A stretch of 64,000 nucleotides of DNA from Flavobacterium lutivivi. GTDB lineage: Bacteria > Bacteroidota > Bacteroidia > Flavobacteriales > Flavobacteriaceae. Below, piece after piece: positions 16,153 through 24,638 of the stretch. The notes under the pieces were generated by a model. It was not told the origin of the DNA, did not search any database, and saw nothing but the letters and a program-made list of their open reading frames with translations. Position numbers and translations under genes: made by a program. How positions within the stretch are numbered: position 1 is the stretch's first letter; every line of letters begins with the position of its first letter. Location: assembly GCF_014642275.1 (NCBI RefSeq), contig NZ_BMIM01000001.1, positions 186,001 through 250,000 on the forward strand. Reading direction: 5' to 3'.

Positions 16153-16213
16153 TGGTGAATGATTGAGTAAATGAGATTTTTTATACTCATCACTCATCGT
16201 TCATCACTCATCA
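16153..16213 (+). repeat. Inverted heptamer array between paaB and paaC (CTCATCA)
   Basis: The right arm at 16186-16213 has four units CTCATCA, CTCATCG, TTCATCA, CTCATCA. The left arm (16153-16175) has degenerate reverse-orientation units such as TGGTGAA and TGATTGA. The array ends 8 bases before the paaC ATG. Confidence 0.75.
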
Positions 16214-16221
16214 CTAACAAA

Positions 16222-16974
16222 ATGAATAACAATCTAATTCAATATATATTCGGAATTGCAGACAATTGCCTCATTCTAGGTCAACGACTTGGCGAACTTT
16301 GCGGTCATGGACCAAGTTTAGAAACCGATATTGCTTTAACCAATATTTCACTCGATTTATTAGGTCAAACCAGAAGTTACTATCAATATGTGGCTCAACT
16401 TCAAGGTGGTGATGTGACCGAAGATACTGTAGCTTTTTTACGTGTTGAAAATCAATATTTAAACACACTTTTAGTAGAGCAACCTAATACTGATTTTGGA
16501 TATTCTATTGCGAGACAATTTTTATTTGATGTTTTTCATCTTTTATTGTTAGAGGAATTGCAAAATAGTAAAGATGAAAACCTTTCGGCTATTGCCAAAA
16601 AAAGTATAAAAGAAGTTTTATATCACAAACGTTTTTCATCAGATTGGATAAAAAGATTAGGCGATGGAACTGATGAAAGTCACAGCAGAATTCAAACAGC
16701 TATAAACGATTTATGGATTTTTACCGACGAACTTTTCCATCAAACAGATGCTGATAAAGCAATGGTTTCACAAGGAATAGGAGTTGATGTGACACTTTTA
16801 AAAACAAAATATTACAAAGAAGTAAGCGAAATTTTAGAAGAAGCAACATTACAAACGCCTCAAATTGAATATTTTCAAAAAGGAGGAAAACAAGGAATAC
16901 ATAGCGAACACATGGGTTACATTTTAACGGAATTGCAATACATGCAACGCACATATCCTAACATGACTTGGTAA
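16222..16974 (+). CDS. paaC: Phenylacetyl-CoA 1,2-epoxidase structural subunit PaaC
   Basis: 250 residues from the ATG at 16222, matching the usual 248 or so; the longer frame from 16171 would run through the repeat array and is rejected. Catalytically inactive ferritin-like partner of PaaA. Marks: FGIADNCLILGQRLGELCGHGP, LLGQTRSYYQY, RFSSDWIKRLGDGTDESH and the C-terminal HSEHMGYILTELQYMQRTYP. paaD starts 4 bases after the stop. Confidence 0.96.
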   Translation: MNNNLIQYIFGIADNCLILGQRLGELCGHGPSLETDIALTNISLDLLGQTRSYYQYVAQLQGGDVTEDTVAFLRVENQYLNTLLVEQPNTDFGYSIARQFLFDVFHLLLLEELQNSKDENLSAIAKKSIKEVLYHKRFSSDWIKRLGDGTDESHSRIQTAINDLWIFTDELFHQTDADKAMVSQGIGVDVTLLKTKYYKEVSEILEEATLQTPQIEYFQKGGKQGIHSEHMGYILTELQYMQRTYPNMTW

Positions 16975-16978
16975 TTTA

Positions 16979-17479
16979 ATGACAGATGAATTATTACATA
17001 TTGACCAAAAAATAATCGAAATTTTAAAAACGGTTTCCGATCCAGAAATTCCAGTTTTATCGATAGTTGATATGGGTGTAGTTCGTGCTGCAAAAATGAA
17101 TGATGATGTTGTAGAAGTTCAAATCACACCAACCTACAGCGGTTGCCCAGCAATGGATGTTATTGGTGATGATATAATTTCAGCATTCAATCAAAATGGT
17201 TTAAAAGCTAAAGTTGAATTAGTTCTTTCGCCAGCTTGGACAACAGATTGGATAACAGCCGAAGGAAGAAAAGCCTTAGAAAAATATGGAATTGCTTCGC
17301 CACTTTCTGCAGATGCAGATAAAGAAGCACTTCTAGGAAATAAAAAAATAGTAAAATGTCCGCAATGCGGTTCATTAAACACAAAGTTAGTTAGTCAATT
17401 TGGTTCCACAGCATGCAAAGCATTATTTCAATGTGATGATTGTTTAGAGCCGTTTGACTACTTTAAATGTTTAAAATAA
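16979..17479 (+). CDS. paaD: Epoxidase assembly factor PaaD
   Basis: 166 residues. N-terminal DUF59/MIP18 domain (SDPEIPVLSIVDMGVVR, TYSGCPAMDVI) and a C-terminal zinc site with CPQCGS and CDDC plus a last Cys at the end. PaaD is required for maturation of the epoxidase, probably for its iron or Fe-S centres. Closely coupled to paaC (4-base gap). Confidence 0.95.
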   Translation: MTDELLHIDQKIIEILKTVSDPEIPVLSIVDMGVVRAAKMNDDVVEVQITPTYSGCPAMDVIGDDIISAFNQNGLKAKVELVLSPAWTTDWITAEGRKALEKYGIASPLSADADKEALLGNKKIVKCPQCGSLNTKLVSQFGSTACKALFQCDDCLEPFDYFKCLK

Positions 17480-17488
17480 TTACTAAAT

Positions 17489-17537
17489 GACATTGCGAGA
17501 GTTTATATTGAGCGCAGTCGAAATAAAGCAATCTCAT
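17489..17537. repeat. Chimeric copy of the CATTGCGAG repeat
   Basis: The outer parts are ACATTGCGAG and AAAGCAATCTCATC, as in the 14662 and 19234 copies. The middle contains TTGAGCGCAGTCGA, which belongs to the other family at 14582. It looks as if one repeat family is nested in the other. Confidence 0.7.
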
Positions 17538-17565
17538 CTTAAGTAACAAGAAATAAAATATAGGT

Positions 17566-18351
17566 ATGAGCAGTAATTCAATAGAACTTAATATTGAAAA
17601 CAAAGTCGCATATATAAAACTCAATCGACAAGAAGTTTTCAATAGTTTCAATCGTGAAATGGCTTTATCATTGCAAAATGTATTAGATAATTGTGCCAAT
17701 GATAATCAAGTAAGAGCAATTGTTATTGCCGGAAATGGAAAAGCATTTTGTGCAGGACAAGACCTAAAAGAAGTTACAACTCCAGAACTTAATCCAGGTT
17801 TTAGAAAAATTCTTGAGGAACATTACAACCCAATCATCCAAAAAATCAGAACTATTGAAAAGCCAATAATTGCTGCTGTAAATGGTGTTGCTGCTGGTGC
17901 AGGAGCAAATATTGCTTTGGCTTGCGATATTGTTGTAGCTTCAGAACAAGCTAGTTTTATTCAAGCATTTAGCAAAATCGGTTTAATTCCTGACAGTGCT
18001 GGAACATTCTTTTTACCAAGATTAATTGGCTTTCAAAAGGCATCAGCTTTGATGATGTTAGGTGATAAAGTTTCTGCCTTAGAGGCATTGAATATGGGAA
18101 TGATATATAAAATTTTCCCAATAGGGATTTTTGAAGAAGAAGTGAAATCATTAGCAGAAAATTTAGCTCAAATGCCAACAAAGGCTATTGGTTTAACCAA
18201 ACGATTACTCAATCAATCCATGACAAATAATCTAGAACAACAATTGGCTTTAGAAAGCGATTTGCAAATCGAAGCCAGTTCATCAAACGATTATAAGGAA
18301 GGTGTAACATCTTTTGTAGAAAAACGTAAACCAGAATTTAAAGGAAACTAA
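17566..18351 (+). CDS. paaG: 2-(1,2-epoxy-1,2-dihydrophenyl)acetyl-CoA isomerase PaaG
   Basis: 261 residues, crotonase fold. It converts the ring epoxide to oxepin-CoA. The segments GKAFCAGQDLKE (oxyanion hole), VNGVAAGAGANIALACD and KIGLIPDSAGTFFLPRLIG fit PaaG: the two glutamates of enoyl-CoA hydratases are absent (Asn-Ile at the first site, Lys-Ile-Gly at the second) and the Asp in IPDSAG is the PaaG-type catalytic residue. It follows a dispersed repeat and precedes paaH by 39 bases. Confidence 0.93.
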   Translation: MSSNSIELNIENKVAYIKLNRQEVFNSFNREMALSLQNVLDNCANDNQVRAIVIAGNGKAFCAGQDLKEVTTPELNPGFRKILEEHYNPIIQKIRTIEKPIIAAVNGVAAGAGANIALACDIVVASEQASFIQAFSKIGLIPDSAGTFFLPRLIGFQKASALMMLGDKVSALEALNMGMIYKIFPIGIFEEEVKSLAENLAQMPTKAIGLTKRLLNQSMTNNLEQQLALESDLQIEASSSNDYKEGVTSFVEKRKPEFKGN

Positions 18352-18390
18352 ATAAGAATTCGTAGAATTCTAATTGTTAAAATAATTAAT

Positions 18391-19551
18391 ATGAAAGTTG
18401 CTATAATCGGTTCTGGAACAATGGGAAGTGGCATCGCACAAGTTGCTGCAACTGCTGGTTGTGAAGTAAAAGTTTTTGATACAAACCATGAAGCATTAAA
18501 CAGAAGCAAAGCCAATCTCGAAAATGTTTTGTCAAAGTTAGTCGAAAAAGAAAAAATCACTAACGATGAAAAATTGAGAATTATTGGCAATATTTCATTT
18601 GCCAGTTCTTTGAGCGAACTCTCACATTCCGATTTGGTTATAGAAGCCATAATTGAAAACTTAGAAGTTAAAAGAAAATTATTTTCCGATTTAGAAAATT
18701 ATGTTTCACCCGAAACAATTTTGGCAACAAATACATCTTCATTGTCTATAACTTCGATTGCTGCATCGTGTCAAAAACCAGAACGAGTTATAGGAATTCA
18801 TTTTTTCAATCCAGCACCATTAATGCAATTGGTAGAAATAATTCCGGCGATTCAAACAAGCAAAGAAATTCTTCATAAATCAGTAGAAACTATCTCTAGT
18901 TGGAAAAAAACAGTAGCTGTTGTAAAAGATACACCAGGATTTATTGTCAATCGTGTGGCTCGACCATTTTACAGCGAAGCATTACGAATTTTTGATGAAG
19001 GTTTTGCCGATATGCAAACAATAGATTTTGCAATGAAAGAAATTGGAGGTTTTAAAATGGGACCATTTGAACTGATGGATTTCATAGGTCACGATGTGAA
19101 TTATGTAGTAACCGAAAGTGTTTTTACAGCCTTTTATTTCGACCCAAAATACAAACCATCGTTAACTCAAAAACGACTAGTCGAAGCAGGTTATTTAGGT
19201 AAAAAATCAGGAAGAGGTTTTTATGACTACACAGTCATTGCGAGGAACGAAGCAATCTCATCAAATTTTAACAAAGCAATCTTAAACCAAATCTTCGAAA
19301 GAGTAATCGTAATGCTCATCAACGAAGCAGCCGACACGTTATTTTTAAATATTGCATCAGCTAAAGATATAGATAACGCCATGACCAAAGGTGTCAATTA
19401 CCCAAAAGGATTACTCGCTTGGGCAGACGAACTCGGTATCAATTGGTGCGTTGAAAAAATGGACGAACTCTACAACGAATATCACGAAGACAGATACAGA
19501 TGCAGTCCAATTTTGAGAAGAATGTCAAGAGAAAACAAATCATTTTTTTAA
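18391..19551 (+). CDS. paaH: 3-hydroxyacyl-CoA dehydrogenase PaaH, with an in-frame repeat insertion
   Basis: 386 residues. Oxidises 3-hydroxyadipyl-CoA to 3-oxoadipyl-CoA with NAD. Rossmann motif GSGTMGSGIAQVAA at the N-terminus, catalytic His in GIHFFNPAPLMQLVEII, then a first C-terminal domain (PGFIVNRVARPFYSEALR, DFIGHDVNYVV) and a shortened second one (about 300-386). The linker between them contains VIARNEAISS, the translation of a copy of the dispersed CATTGCGAG repeat (19234-19263). E. coli PaaH is longer (about 475 residues) with two complete domains. paaI follows after 1 base. Confidence 0.92.
   Translation: MKVAIIGSGTMGSGIAQVAATAGCEVKVFDTNHEALNRSKANLENVLSKLVEKEKITNDEKLRIIGNISFASSLSELSHSDLVIEAIIENLEVKRKLFSDLENYVSPETILATNTSSLSITSIAASCQKPERVIGIHFFNPAPLMQLVEIIPAIQTSKEILHKSVETISSWKKTVAVVKDTPGFIVNRVARPFYSEALRIFDEGFADMQTIDFAMKEIGGFKMGPFELMDFIGHDVNYVVTESVFTAFYFDPKYKPSLTQKRLVEAGYLGKKSGRGFYDYTVIARNEAISSNFNKAILNQIFERVIVMLINEAADTLFLNIASAKDIDNAMTKGVNYPKGLLAWADELGINWCVEKMDELYNEYHEDRYRCSPILRRMSRENKSFF
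19234..19263 (+). repeat. Dispersed CATTGCGAG...GAAGCAATCTC repeat within paaH
   Basis: It starts GTCATTGCGAGGAACGAAGC and continues AATCTCATC. It is the same family as the intergenic copies at 14662 and 17489 but is translated in frame at an interdomain linker, as VIARNEAISS. Confidence 0.85.
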
Positions 19552-19552
19552 T

Positions 19553-19963
19553 ATGCAACCAAACGAGATAGTAAACAAAATGTTCCAAAACGATGCTTTC
19601 AGTCAATGGTTAGGCATTACAATTGAAAATGTTGCAGAAGGAACATGTACACTTTCTATGGTTATCAAAAAAGAAATGACAAACGGATTTGGAATTGCAC
19701 ATGGTGGAATTACCTATTCGTTGGCAGATAGTGCTTTAGCTTTTGCTGCCAATTCTCATGGACGACAATCCGTGAGTGTTGATACATCAATCAATCATAT
19801 TGAAACACTCAAAGAAGGAGACAAAATAATCGCCGTAGCGAAAGAAGACGCATTAAAAAATAAATTTGGTTTTTATACCATCAAAATAACAAAAGAAGAT
19901 AAAACAGTAGCTCTATTTAAAGGAACAGTATTTAGAAGCGATAAAGAATGGGAGAATAATTAA
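19553..19963 (+). CDS. paaI: Hotdog-fold hydroxyphenylacetyl-CoA thioesterase PaaI
   Basis: 136 residues, 4HBT/hotdog fold. Marks: CTLSMVIKKEMTNGFGIAHGGITYSLADSA, with the catalytic Asp in LADS, and VDTSINHIETLKEGDKI. PaaI hydrolyses stalled aryl-CoA intermediates and protects the CoA pool. It starts 1 base after the paaH stop, so translation is probably coupled. A heptamer array separates it from paaJ. Confidence 0.93.
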   Translation: MQPNEIVNKMFQNDAFSQWLGITIENVAEGTCTLSMVIKKEMTNGFGIAHGGITYSLADSALAFAANSHGRQSVSVDTSINHIETLKEGDKIIAVAKEDALKNKFGFYTIKITKEDKTVALFKGTVFRSDKEWENN

Positions 19964-19964
19964 C

Positions 19965-20035
19965 AATTAAGAATTGATAATTAACAATTGTAATTCTGTG
20001 ACAGAAAATTATCAATTATCAATTATCAATTATCA
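19965..20035 (+). repeat. Inverted heptamer array between paaI and paaJ (AATTGAT / ATTATCA)
   Basis: Left arm: four units AATTAAG, AATTGAT, AATTAAC, AATTGTA (19965-19992). Centre: the palindrome TTCTGTGACAGAA (19994-20006). Right arm: four identical units ATTATCA (20008-20035). The array ends 9 bases before the paaJ ATG and the arms could fold on each other. Confidence 0.85.
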
Positions 20036-20044
20036 ATTAAAAAA

Positions 20045-21247
20045 ATGGAAGCATACATAATAGACGGAGTAAGAACACCAATAGGAAGTTATCAAGGAAC
20101 TTTATCATCGGTTAGACCAGACGATTTAGGTGCATTGGTTATAAAATCAGTAGTAGAAAAAAATCCAAACATACCAAAAGATGCTTATGACGACGTAATC
20201 ATGGGTTGCGCTAATCAAGCAGGAGAAGACAATCGTAATGTAGCAAGAATGTCATTATTATTAGCAGGTTTACCGTACACAGTTCCAGGAGAAACAGTAA
20301 ATCGTTTATGTAGTTCAGGATTATCAGCAATAATCGGTGCTAATCGAGCTATCAAAGCTGGTGATGGACACATTTTTATAGCTGGCGGAATTGAAAACAT
20401 GACACGTGGACCATTAGTAGTTTCAAAACCATCGGCAGCTTTTGGAACCGATAGTAAAATGTATGATAGTAGTTTTGGTTGGCGTTTCATCAATCCAAAA
20501 ATGCACGAAATGTATGGTACAGATGCTATGGGTGAAACAGCTGAAAATCTAGTTGCAAAATATAATATCACTCGTGAAGATCAAGATGCATTTGCTTTAT
20601 ATAGCCAACAAAAAGCAACAGCAGCACAAACTTCAGGACGATTAGCGAAAGAAATTGTAACTGTTGAAATTCCGCAACGAAAAGGCGATGCTATTCAATT
20701 CTCAAAAGATGAATTTATTAAGCCAAGTACGTCAATGGAAGGTTTAGCCAAATTACGTCCAGCTTTCAAAAAAGACGGAAGTGTAACAGCAGGAAATTCA
20801 TCAGGTTTAAATGATGGTGCTTGTGCCACTATCATTGCATCAGAAGAAGCGGTAAAAAAATATGGTTTAAAGCCTATGGCTCGAATTGTAAGTTCAGCAG
20901 TAGTTGGCGTTGAACCAAGAATTATGGGAATTGGACCAGTCGAAGCAACAAAAAAAGCATTAGAAAAAGCCAACTTAACATTAGAACAAATTGATATTAT
21001 AGAATTAAACGAAGCATTTGCAGCACAAAGTATTGCATGTATTCGTGAGTTAGGATTAAAAGATGATGATGCACGTATTAATCCAAATGGTGGTGCTATT
21101 GCAATTGGTCATCCACTTGGTGTTACTGGAGCAAGAATAGCATTTTCAGCTGCATTAGAATTGCAACTAACAGGAAAACGTTACGCACTAATTACTATGT
21201 GTATTGGTGTAGGACAAGGCTATGCTGTAATTATTGAAAGAGTTTAA
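20045..21247 (+). CDS. paaJ: 3-oxoadipyl-CoA thiolase PaaJ
   Basis: 400 residues, standard thiolase length. Cleaves 3-oxoadipyl-CoA (and the 3-oxo-dehydrosuberyl-CoA intermediate) with CoA. Nucleophilic Cys in NRLCSSGLSA, His in NPNGGAIAIGHPLGVTGAR and second Cys in TMCIGVGQG. The start IIDGVRTPIGSYQG is typical. Coding continues the catabolic block; an inverted repeat lies between this gene and paaZ. Confidence 0.96.
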   Translation: MEAYIIDGVRTPIGSYQGTLSSVRPDDLGALVIKSVVEKNPNIPKDAYDDVIMGCANQAGEDNRNVARMSLLLAGLPYTVPGETVNRLCSSGLSAIIGANRAIKAGDGHIFIAGGIENMTRGPLVVSKPSAAFGTDSKMYDSSFGWRFINPKMHEMYGTDAMGETAENLVAKYNITREDQDAFALYSQQKATAAQTSGRLAKEIVTVEIPQRKGDAIQFSKDEFIKPSTSMEGLAKLRPAFKKDGSVTAGNSSGLNDGACATIIASEEAVKKYGLKPMARIVSSAVVGVEPRIMGIGPVEATKKALEKANLTLEQIDIIELNEAFAAQSIACIRELGLKDDDARINPNGGAIAIGHPLGVTGARIAFSAALELQLTGKRYALITMCIGVGQGYAVIIERV

Positions 21248-21251
21248 TCAC

Positions 21252-21284
21252 AGACCTGACAGGTTTTTAAAAACTTTCAGGTCT
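21252..21284. repeat. Inverted repeat between paaJ and paaZ
   Basis: Arms AGACCTGACAGGTTTTT (21252-21268) and AAAAACTTTCAGGTCT (21269-21284) pair almost fully. On the plus strand no T-run follows, so it is not a plus-strand terminator. It ends 12 bases before the paaZ start, close enough to affect its ribosome binding. Confidence 0.75.
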
Positions 21285-21296
21285 AAAAACAATATT

Positions 21297-23792
21297 ATGA
21301 ATAAAATTCAAAACTACGTTTTAGGAAATTGGACTTCAGGTCAAGGAGAAGGAGTTCCATTAGTAAATTCTGTCAATGGAGATATTATTGGAAATGTTTC
21401 TACAGAAGGTTTAAACTTTGCCGAAATTCTTCATTATGGTAGAACAAAAGGTGGAGAAAAACTTCGCAAAATGACCTTTCAAGAACGAGGTAATATGCTC
21501 AAAAGTTTAGCATTATACCTAAGCAAACGTAAAGAACAATTTTATGAAATAAGTTATAAAACTGGAGCAACTCGTGTTGATAGTTGGATTGATATCGAAG
21601 GTGGTTTTGGAAATTTGTTTGCCAATGCATCACTCAGAAAATTATTTCCAAATCAGCCCTATCATGTAGAAGGTGATCCAATCGATTTATCACGTGGCGG
21701 TCGATTTATGGCACATCATATTTTAGTTCCCAAAAAAGGAGTAGCAGTTCACATCAATGCATTTAATTTTCCTGTTTGGGGAATGTTAGAAAAATGTGCT
21801 GTAAACTGGATGGCAGGAATGCCAGCAGTTGTAAAACCTGCAACTTCAACCTCTTATTTAACCGAAGCAGTTGTACGTGAAATTATAGCTTCAAATATTT
21901 TACCCGAAGGTGCTTTGCAACTCATTTGTGGCTCTGCACACAATTTAATTGACAGTGTAGAAAGTCAAGATGTGGTAACATTTACAGGTTCAGCTACAAC
22001 AGGTAGAATGTTAAAATCGCATGCTAGTATAATTAACGAAGCAGTGCCATTTAATATGGAAGCAGATAGCTTAAATGCTTCAATTCTTGGTGAAGATGCA
22101 GTTCCGGGAACACCTGAATTCGATTTATTTATCAATCAAGCTCGTAGCGAAATGACAGTCAAATGTGGTCAAAAATGTACAGCTATTCGTCGTATGATTG
22201 TTCCCGAAAAACTGATAGATGATGTTCAAAATGCTCTTGGTAAAGCTTTAGACAAAGTTTCAATTGGTGATCCGCAGTTGAAAGAAGTTCGCATGGGTTC
22301 ATTAGTGAGTAAAGCTCAAGTAGAAGAAGTGAAAAATAGAGTTTCAGAAATTACAAAAACAGCAGCTATTGTTTATGGTGATTTTGATAAACTTAACTTA
22401 ATCGGTGCAGATACAAAAGGAGCTTTTATTAGTCCAATGCTTTTGCGTGAAGATAAACCTTTTCAAAATTTAGCAGTTCATGAAGTAGAAGCTTTTGGTC
22501 CAGTTTCAACTATTATTCCATACAAAACGATTGATGAAGCAGTAGAATTGGCACAAATGGGTAAAGGTTCTCTGGTTTCTTCAATCGTAACCAATTCCGA
22601 TGCAATTGCTAAAGATTATGTTATAAACGCAGCTTCACATCACGGTAGAATTTTAGTTTTAAATCGCGAAAATGCTAAGCAAAGTACAGGTCATGGTTCG
22701 CCTTTACCATTATTGGTTCACGGTGGTCCAGGTCGAGCTGGTGGAGGAGAAGAAATGGGCGGAATGCGAGGAATAAAACATTATATGCAGCGTTGCGCCA
22801 TACAAGGTTCGCCAACCACTTTAACCGAAATCACAGGAATTTATCAACCAAATTCTGCTTACAAAGAAATTACACAACATCCGTTTCAATACCATTGGGA
22901 AGACATCCAACCTGGAATGTCATTGCGAACTCACAACAGAACAGTAACCGATACCGATATCATCAATTTTGCTAATTTAACATGGGATCATTTCTATGCT
23001 CATACCGATATTACTTCTTTAGATGGAAGTATTTTTGAAAAAAGAACAGCTCATGGTTATTTCATTTTAGCAGCAGCAGCAGGTTTATTTGTGTATCCAA
23101 ATAAAGGTCCAGTTGCGGCAAATTATGGTTTAGAAGAATGTCGTTTCTTGCGTCCAATTTATCATAATGATACCATTTATGTACGTTTAACATGTAAACA
23201 AAAAATAGAAAGAGATGTTGCTTCAGCCGAACATCCTAGCGGAATTGTAAAATGGTTTGTGGAAGTTTTTGATGTTTCAGACGAATTGGTTGCGGTTGCT
23301 ACAATTCTCACTATGGTTCAGAAAAAGCAAGAAGTTTTTGTTGAAATGACTGATGAAAAAGTAGCAGAATGTATCAATAAATTAACTGAAAATACCAAAC
23401 CAAGTTGGGGAATTCTAACACCACAACATTTGTTAGAACATTTGGAACAAGGTTACAGAATTATGTCAGGAGAAATTCAGGATTTCGAAATTGCCACACC
23501 AGAAAAGATTTTGGATAAAGTTCATAATTCGTTATACAATTATGATAAATTTCCAAGAGGAACGCAATTTCCAACGATGAAAAAAGGTGAATTGGAAACG
23601 TTAATCCATCCCGACTTAGAAACTGCCAAAGCAAAATTTTTTGAAGCAAGAGAAAATTATAAAACCTTCTTCAAAGAAAATCCACAAGCAACCATGAAGA
23701 ACATGGTTTTCGGAGAATTGAATAAATATGAAAGTTATCTTCTAGAGCGAAAGCATTTAAACCATCACTTTGAACAATTTGGAATATTATAA
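21297..23792 (+). CDS. paaZ: Oxepin-CoA hydrolase / aldehyde dehydrogenase PaaZ with extra C-terminal domain
   Basis: 831 residues from the ATG at 21297, against about 680 for E. coli PaaZ. Residues 1-515 are the aldehyde dehydrogenase (catalytic C294 in GQKCTAIRR, E255 in NMEADSLNAS). Residues 520-680 are the MaoC-type ring-opening hydratase (D564 and H569 in WDHFYAHTD). Residues 684-831 are an added domain with WGILTPQHLLEHLEQGYRI and a final HLNHHFEQFGIL, which resembles DUF1569 of the DinB four-helix group. The two enzyme halves open oxepin-CoA and oxidise the semialdehyde; the role of the third is unknown. The paaF start follows 1 base after the stop. Confidence 0.93.
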   Translation: MNKIQNYVLGNWTSGQGEGVPLVNSVNGDIIGNVSTEGLNFAEILHYGRTKGGEKLRKMTFQERGNMLKSLALYLSKRKEQFYEISYKTGATRVDSWIDIEGGFGNLFANASLRKLFPNQPYHVEGDPIDLSRGGRFMAHHILVPKKGVAVHINAFNFPVWGMLEKCAVNWMAGMPAVVKPATSTSYLTEAVVREIIASNILPEGALQLICGSAHNLIDSVESQDVVTFTGSATTGRMLKSHASIINEAVPFNMEADSLNASILGEDAVPGTPEFDLFINQARSEMTVKCGQKCTAIRRMIVPEKLIDDVQNALGKALDKVSIGDPQLKEVRMGSLVSKAQVEEVKNRVSEITKTAAIVYGDFDKLNLIGADTKGAFISPMLLREDKPFQNLAVHEVEAFGPVSTIIPYKTIDEAVELAQMGKGSLVSSIVTNSDAIAKDYVINAASHHGRILVLNRENAKQSTGHGSPLPLLVHGGPGRAGGGEEMGGMRGIKHYMQRCAIQGSPTTLTEITGIYQPNSAYKEITQHPFQYHWEDIQPGMSLRTHNRTVTDTDIINFANLTWDHFYAHTDITSLDGSIFEKRTAHGYFILAAAAGLFVYPNKGPVAANYGLEECRFLRPIYHNDTIYVRLTCKQKIERDVASAEHPSGIVKWFVEVFDVSDELVAVATILTMVQKKQEVFVEMTDEKVAECINKLTENTKPSWGILTPQHLLEHLEQGYRIMSGEIQDFEIATPEKILDKVHNSLYNYDKFPRGTQFPTMKKGELETLIHPDLETAKAKFFEARENYKTFFKENPQATMKNMVFGELNKYESYLLERKHLNHHFEQFGIL

Positions 23793-23793
23793 A

Positions 23794-24546
23794 ATGGCAC
23801 AATCATACGTAAAACAAGAAATAAAAAATAACATTGCAACTATCGAGTTTTTTCATCCTGAACAAAACTCTTTACCAAGTGATGTATTATCAAATTTAGC
23901 AAGAACTATAACAGAAGTTGGGAACAACAACGAAGTAAAAGTCATCATTCTAAAGAGTGGTGGAGATAGAACTTTTTGTGCTGGTGCAAGTTTTCAAGAA
24001 TTAATTTCAATAAACGATACTGCTACGGGGAAAGTTTTCTTTTCAGGATTTGCTAATGTGATTAATGCTATGCGCAAATGTCCAAAATTTATCATTGGAC
24101 GCATTCAAGGAAAAACCGTTGGTGGTGGCGTTGGAATTGCAGCATCAACCGATTATTGTATGGCAACCAAATTTGCAGCCATAAAATTATCCGAACTAAA
24201 CGTCGGAATTGGACCATTTGTAGTTTCACCAGCCATCGAAAGAAAAATGGGAGTTTCAGCCATGTCACAAATCGCCATCGATGCTAATTCGTTTTATGAA
24301 GCAACATGGGCAAAAGATAAAGGATTGTTTGCTCAAGTTTATGAAAGTATAGAAGAATTAGACGAAGCCGTTCAAAAATTTGCCGAACATTTATGTACTT
24401 ACAATCCAGAAGCCATGCTCGAAATGAAAAAAGTATTTTGGAGAGGTACTGAAGATTGGGACAACCTTTTAGCAGAAAGAGCAGCCATCAGCGGAAGATT
24501 AGTATTATCTGATTTTACAAAAGAAACGTTGAAGAAATTTAAATAG
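23794..24546 (+). CDS. paaF: Enoyl-CoA hydratase/isomerase family protein, probable PaaF
   Basis: 250 residues from the ATG at 23794, 1 base after paaZ. Crotonase fold with RTFCAGASFQEL (oxyanion hole) and VGGGVGIAASTD. By position it should be PaaF, hydrating 2,3-dehydroadipyl-CoA. However, only the second of the two hydratase glutamates is kept (KLSELNVGIGP); the first position is Gly in GGVGIA. The activity may therefore differ from classical hydratases, and the assignment rests on context more than on active-site match. Confidence 0.75.
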   Translation: MAQSYVKQEIKNNIATIEFFHPEQNSLPSDVLSNLARTITEVGNNNEVKVIILKSGGDRTFCAGASFQELISINDTATGKVFFSGFANVINAMRKCPKFIIGRIQGKTVGGGVGIAASTDYCMATKFAAIKLSELNVGIGPFVVSPAIERKMGVSAMSQIAIDANSFYEATWAKDKGLFAQVYESIEELDEAVQKFAEHLCTYNPEAMLEMKKVFWRGTEDWDNLLAERAAISGRLVLSDFTKETLKKFK

Positions 24547-24566
24547 AGTAAAGACCGCTTCACTGT

Positions 24567-24627
24567 AAGAAGCAAGAAAAAAGATAATAAGTCTTTTCTC
24601 TTGCAACGAAGTGATCTTTCTTCTTTC
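24567..24627 (+). repeat. Inverted heptamer-like array between paaF and paaY (AAGANNN / NTCTTNN)
   Basis: Left units AAGAAGC, AAGAAAA, AAGATAA (24567-24587). Reverse-orientation units GTCTTTT, CTCTTGC (24591-24604) and ATCTTTC, TTCTTTC (24614-24627). 24572-24584 pairs with 24592-24604 as a 13-base hairpin with one mismatch. Confidence 0.65.
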
Positions 24628-24638
24628 ATCTAAAAAAA

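Noticed and set aside
20215-20571. 118-codon minus-strand open frame in paaJ
   Set aside because: Shadow of a firmly identified thiolase gene.
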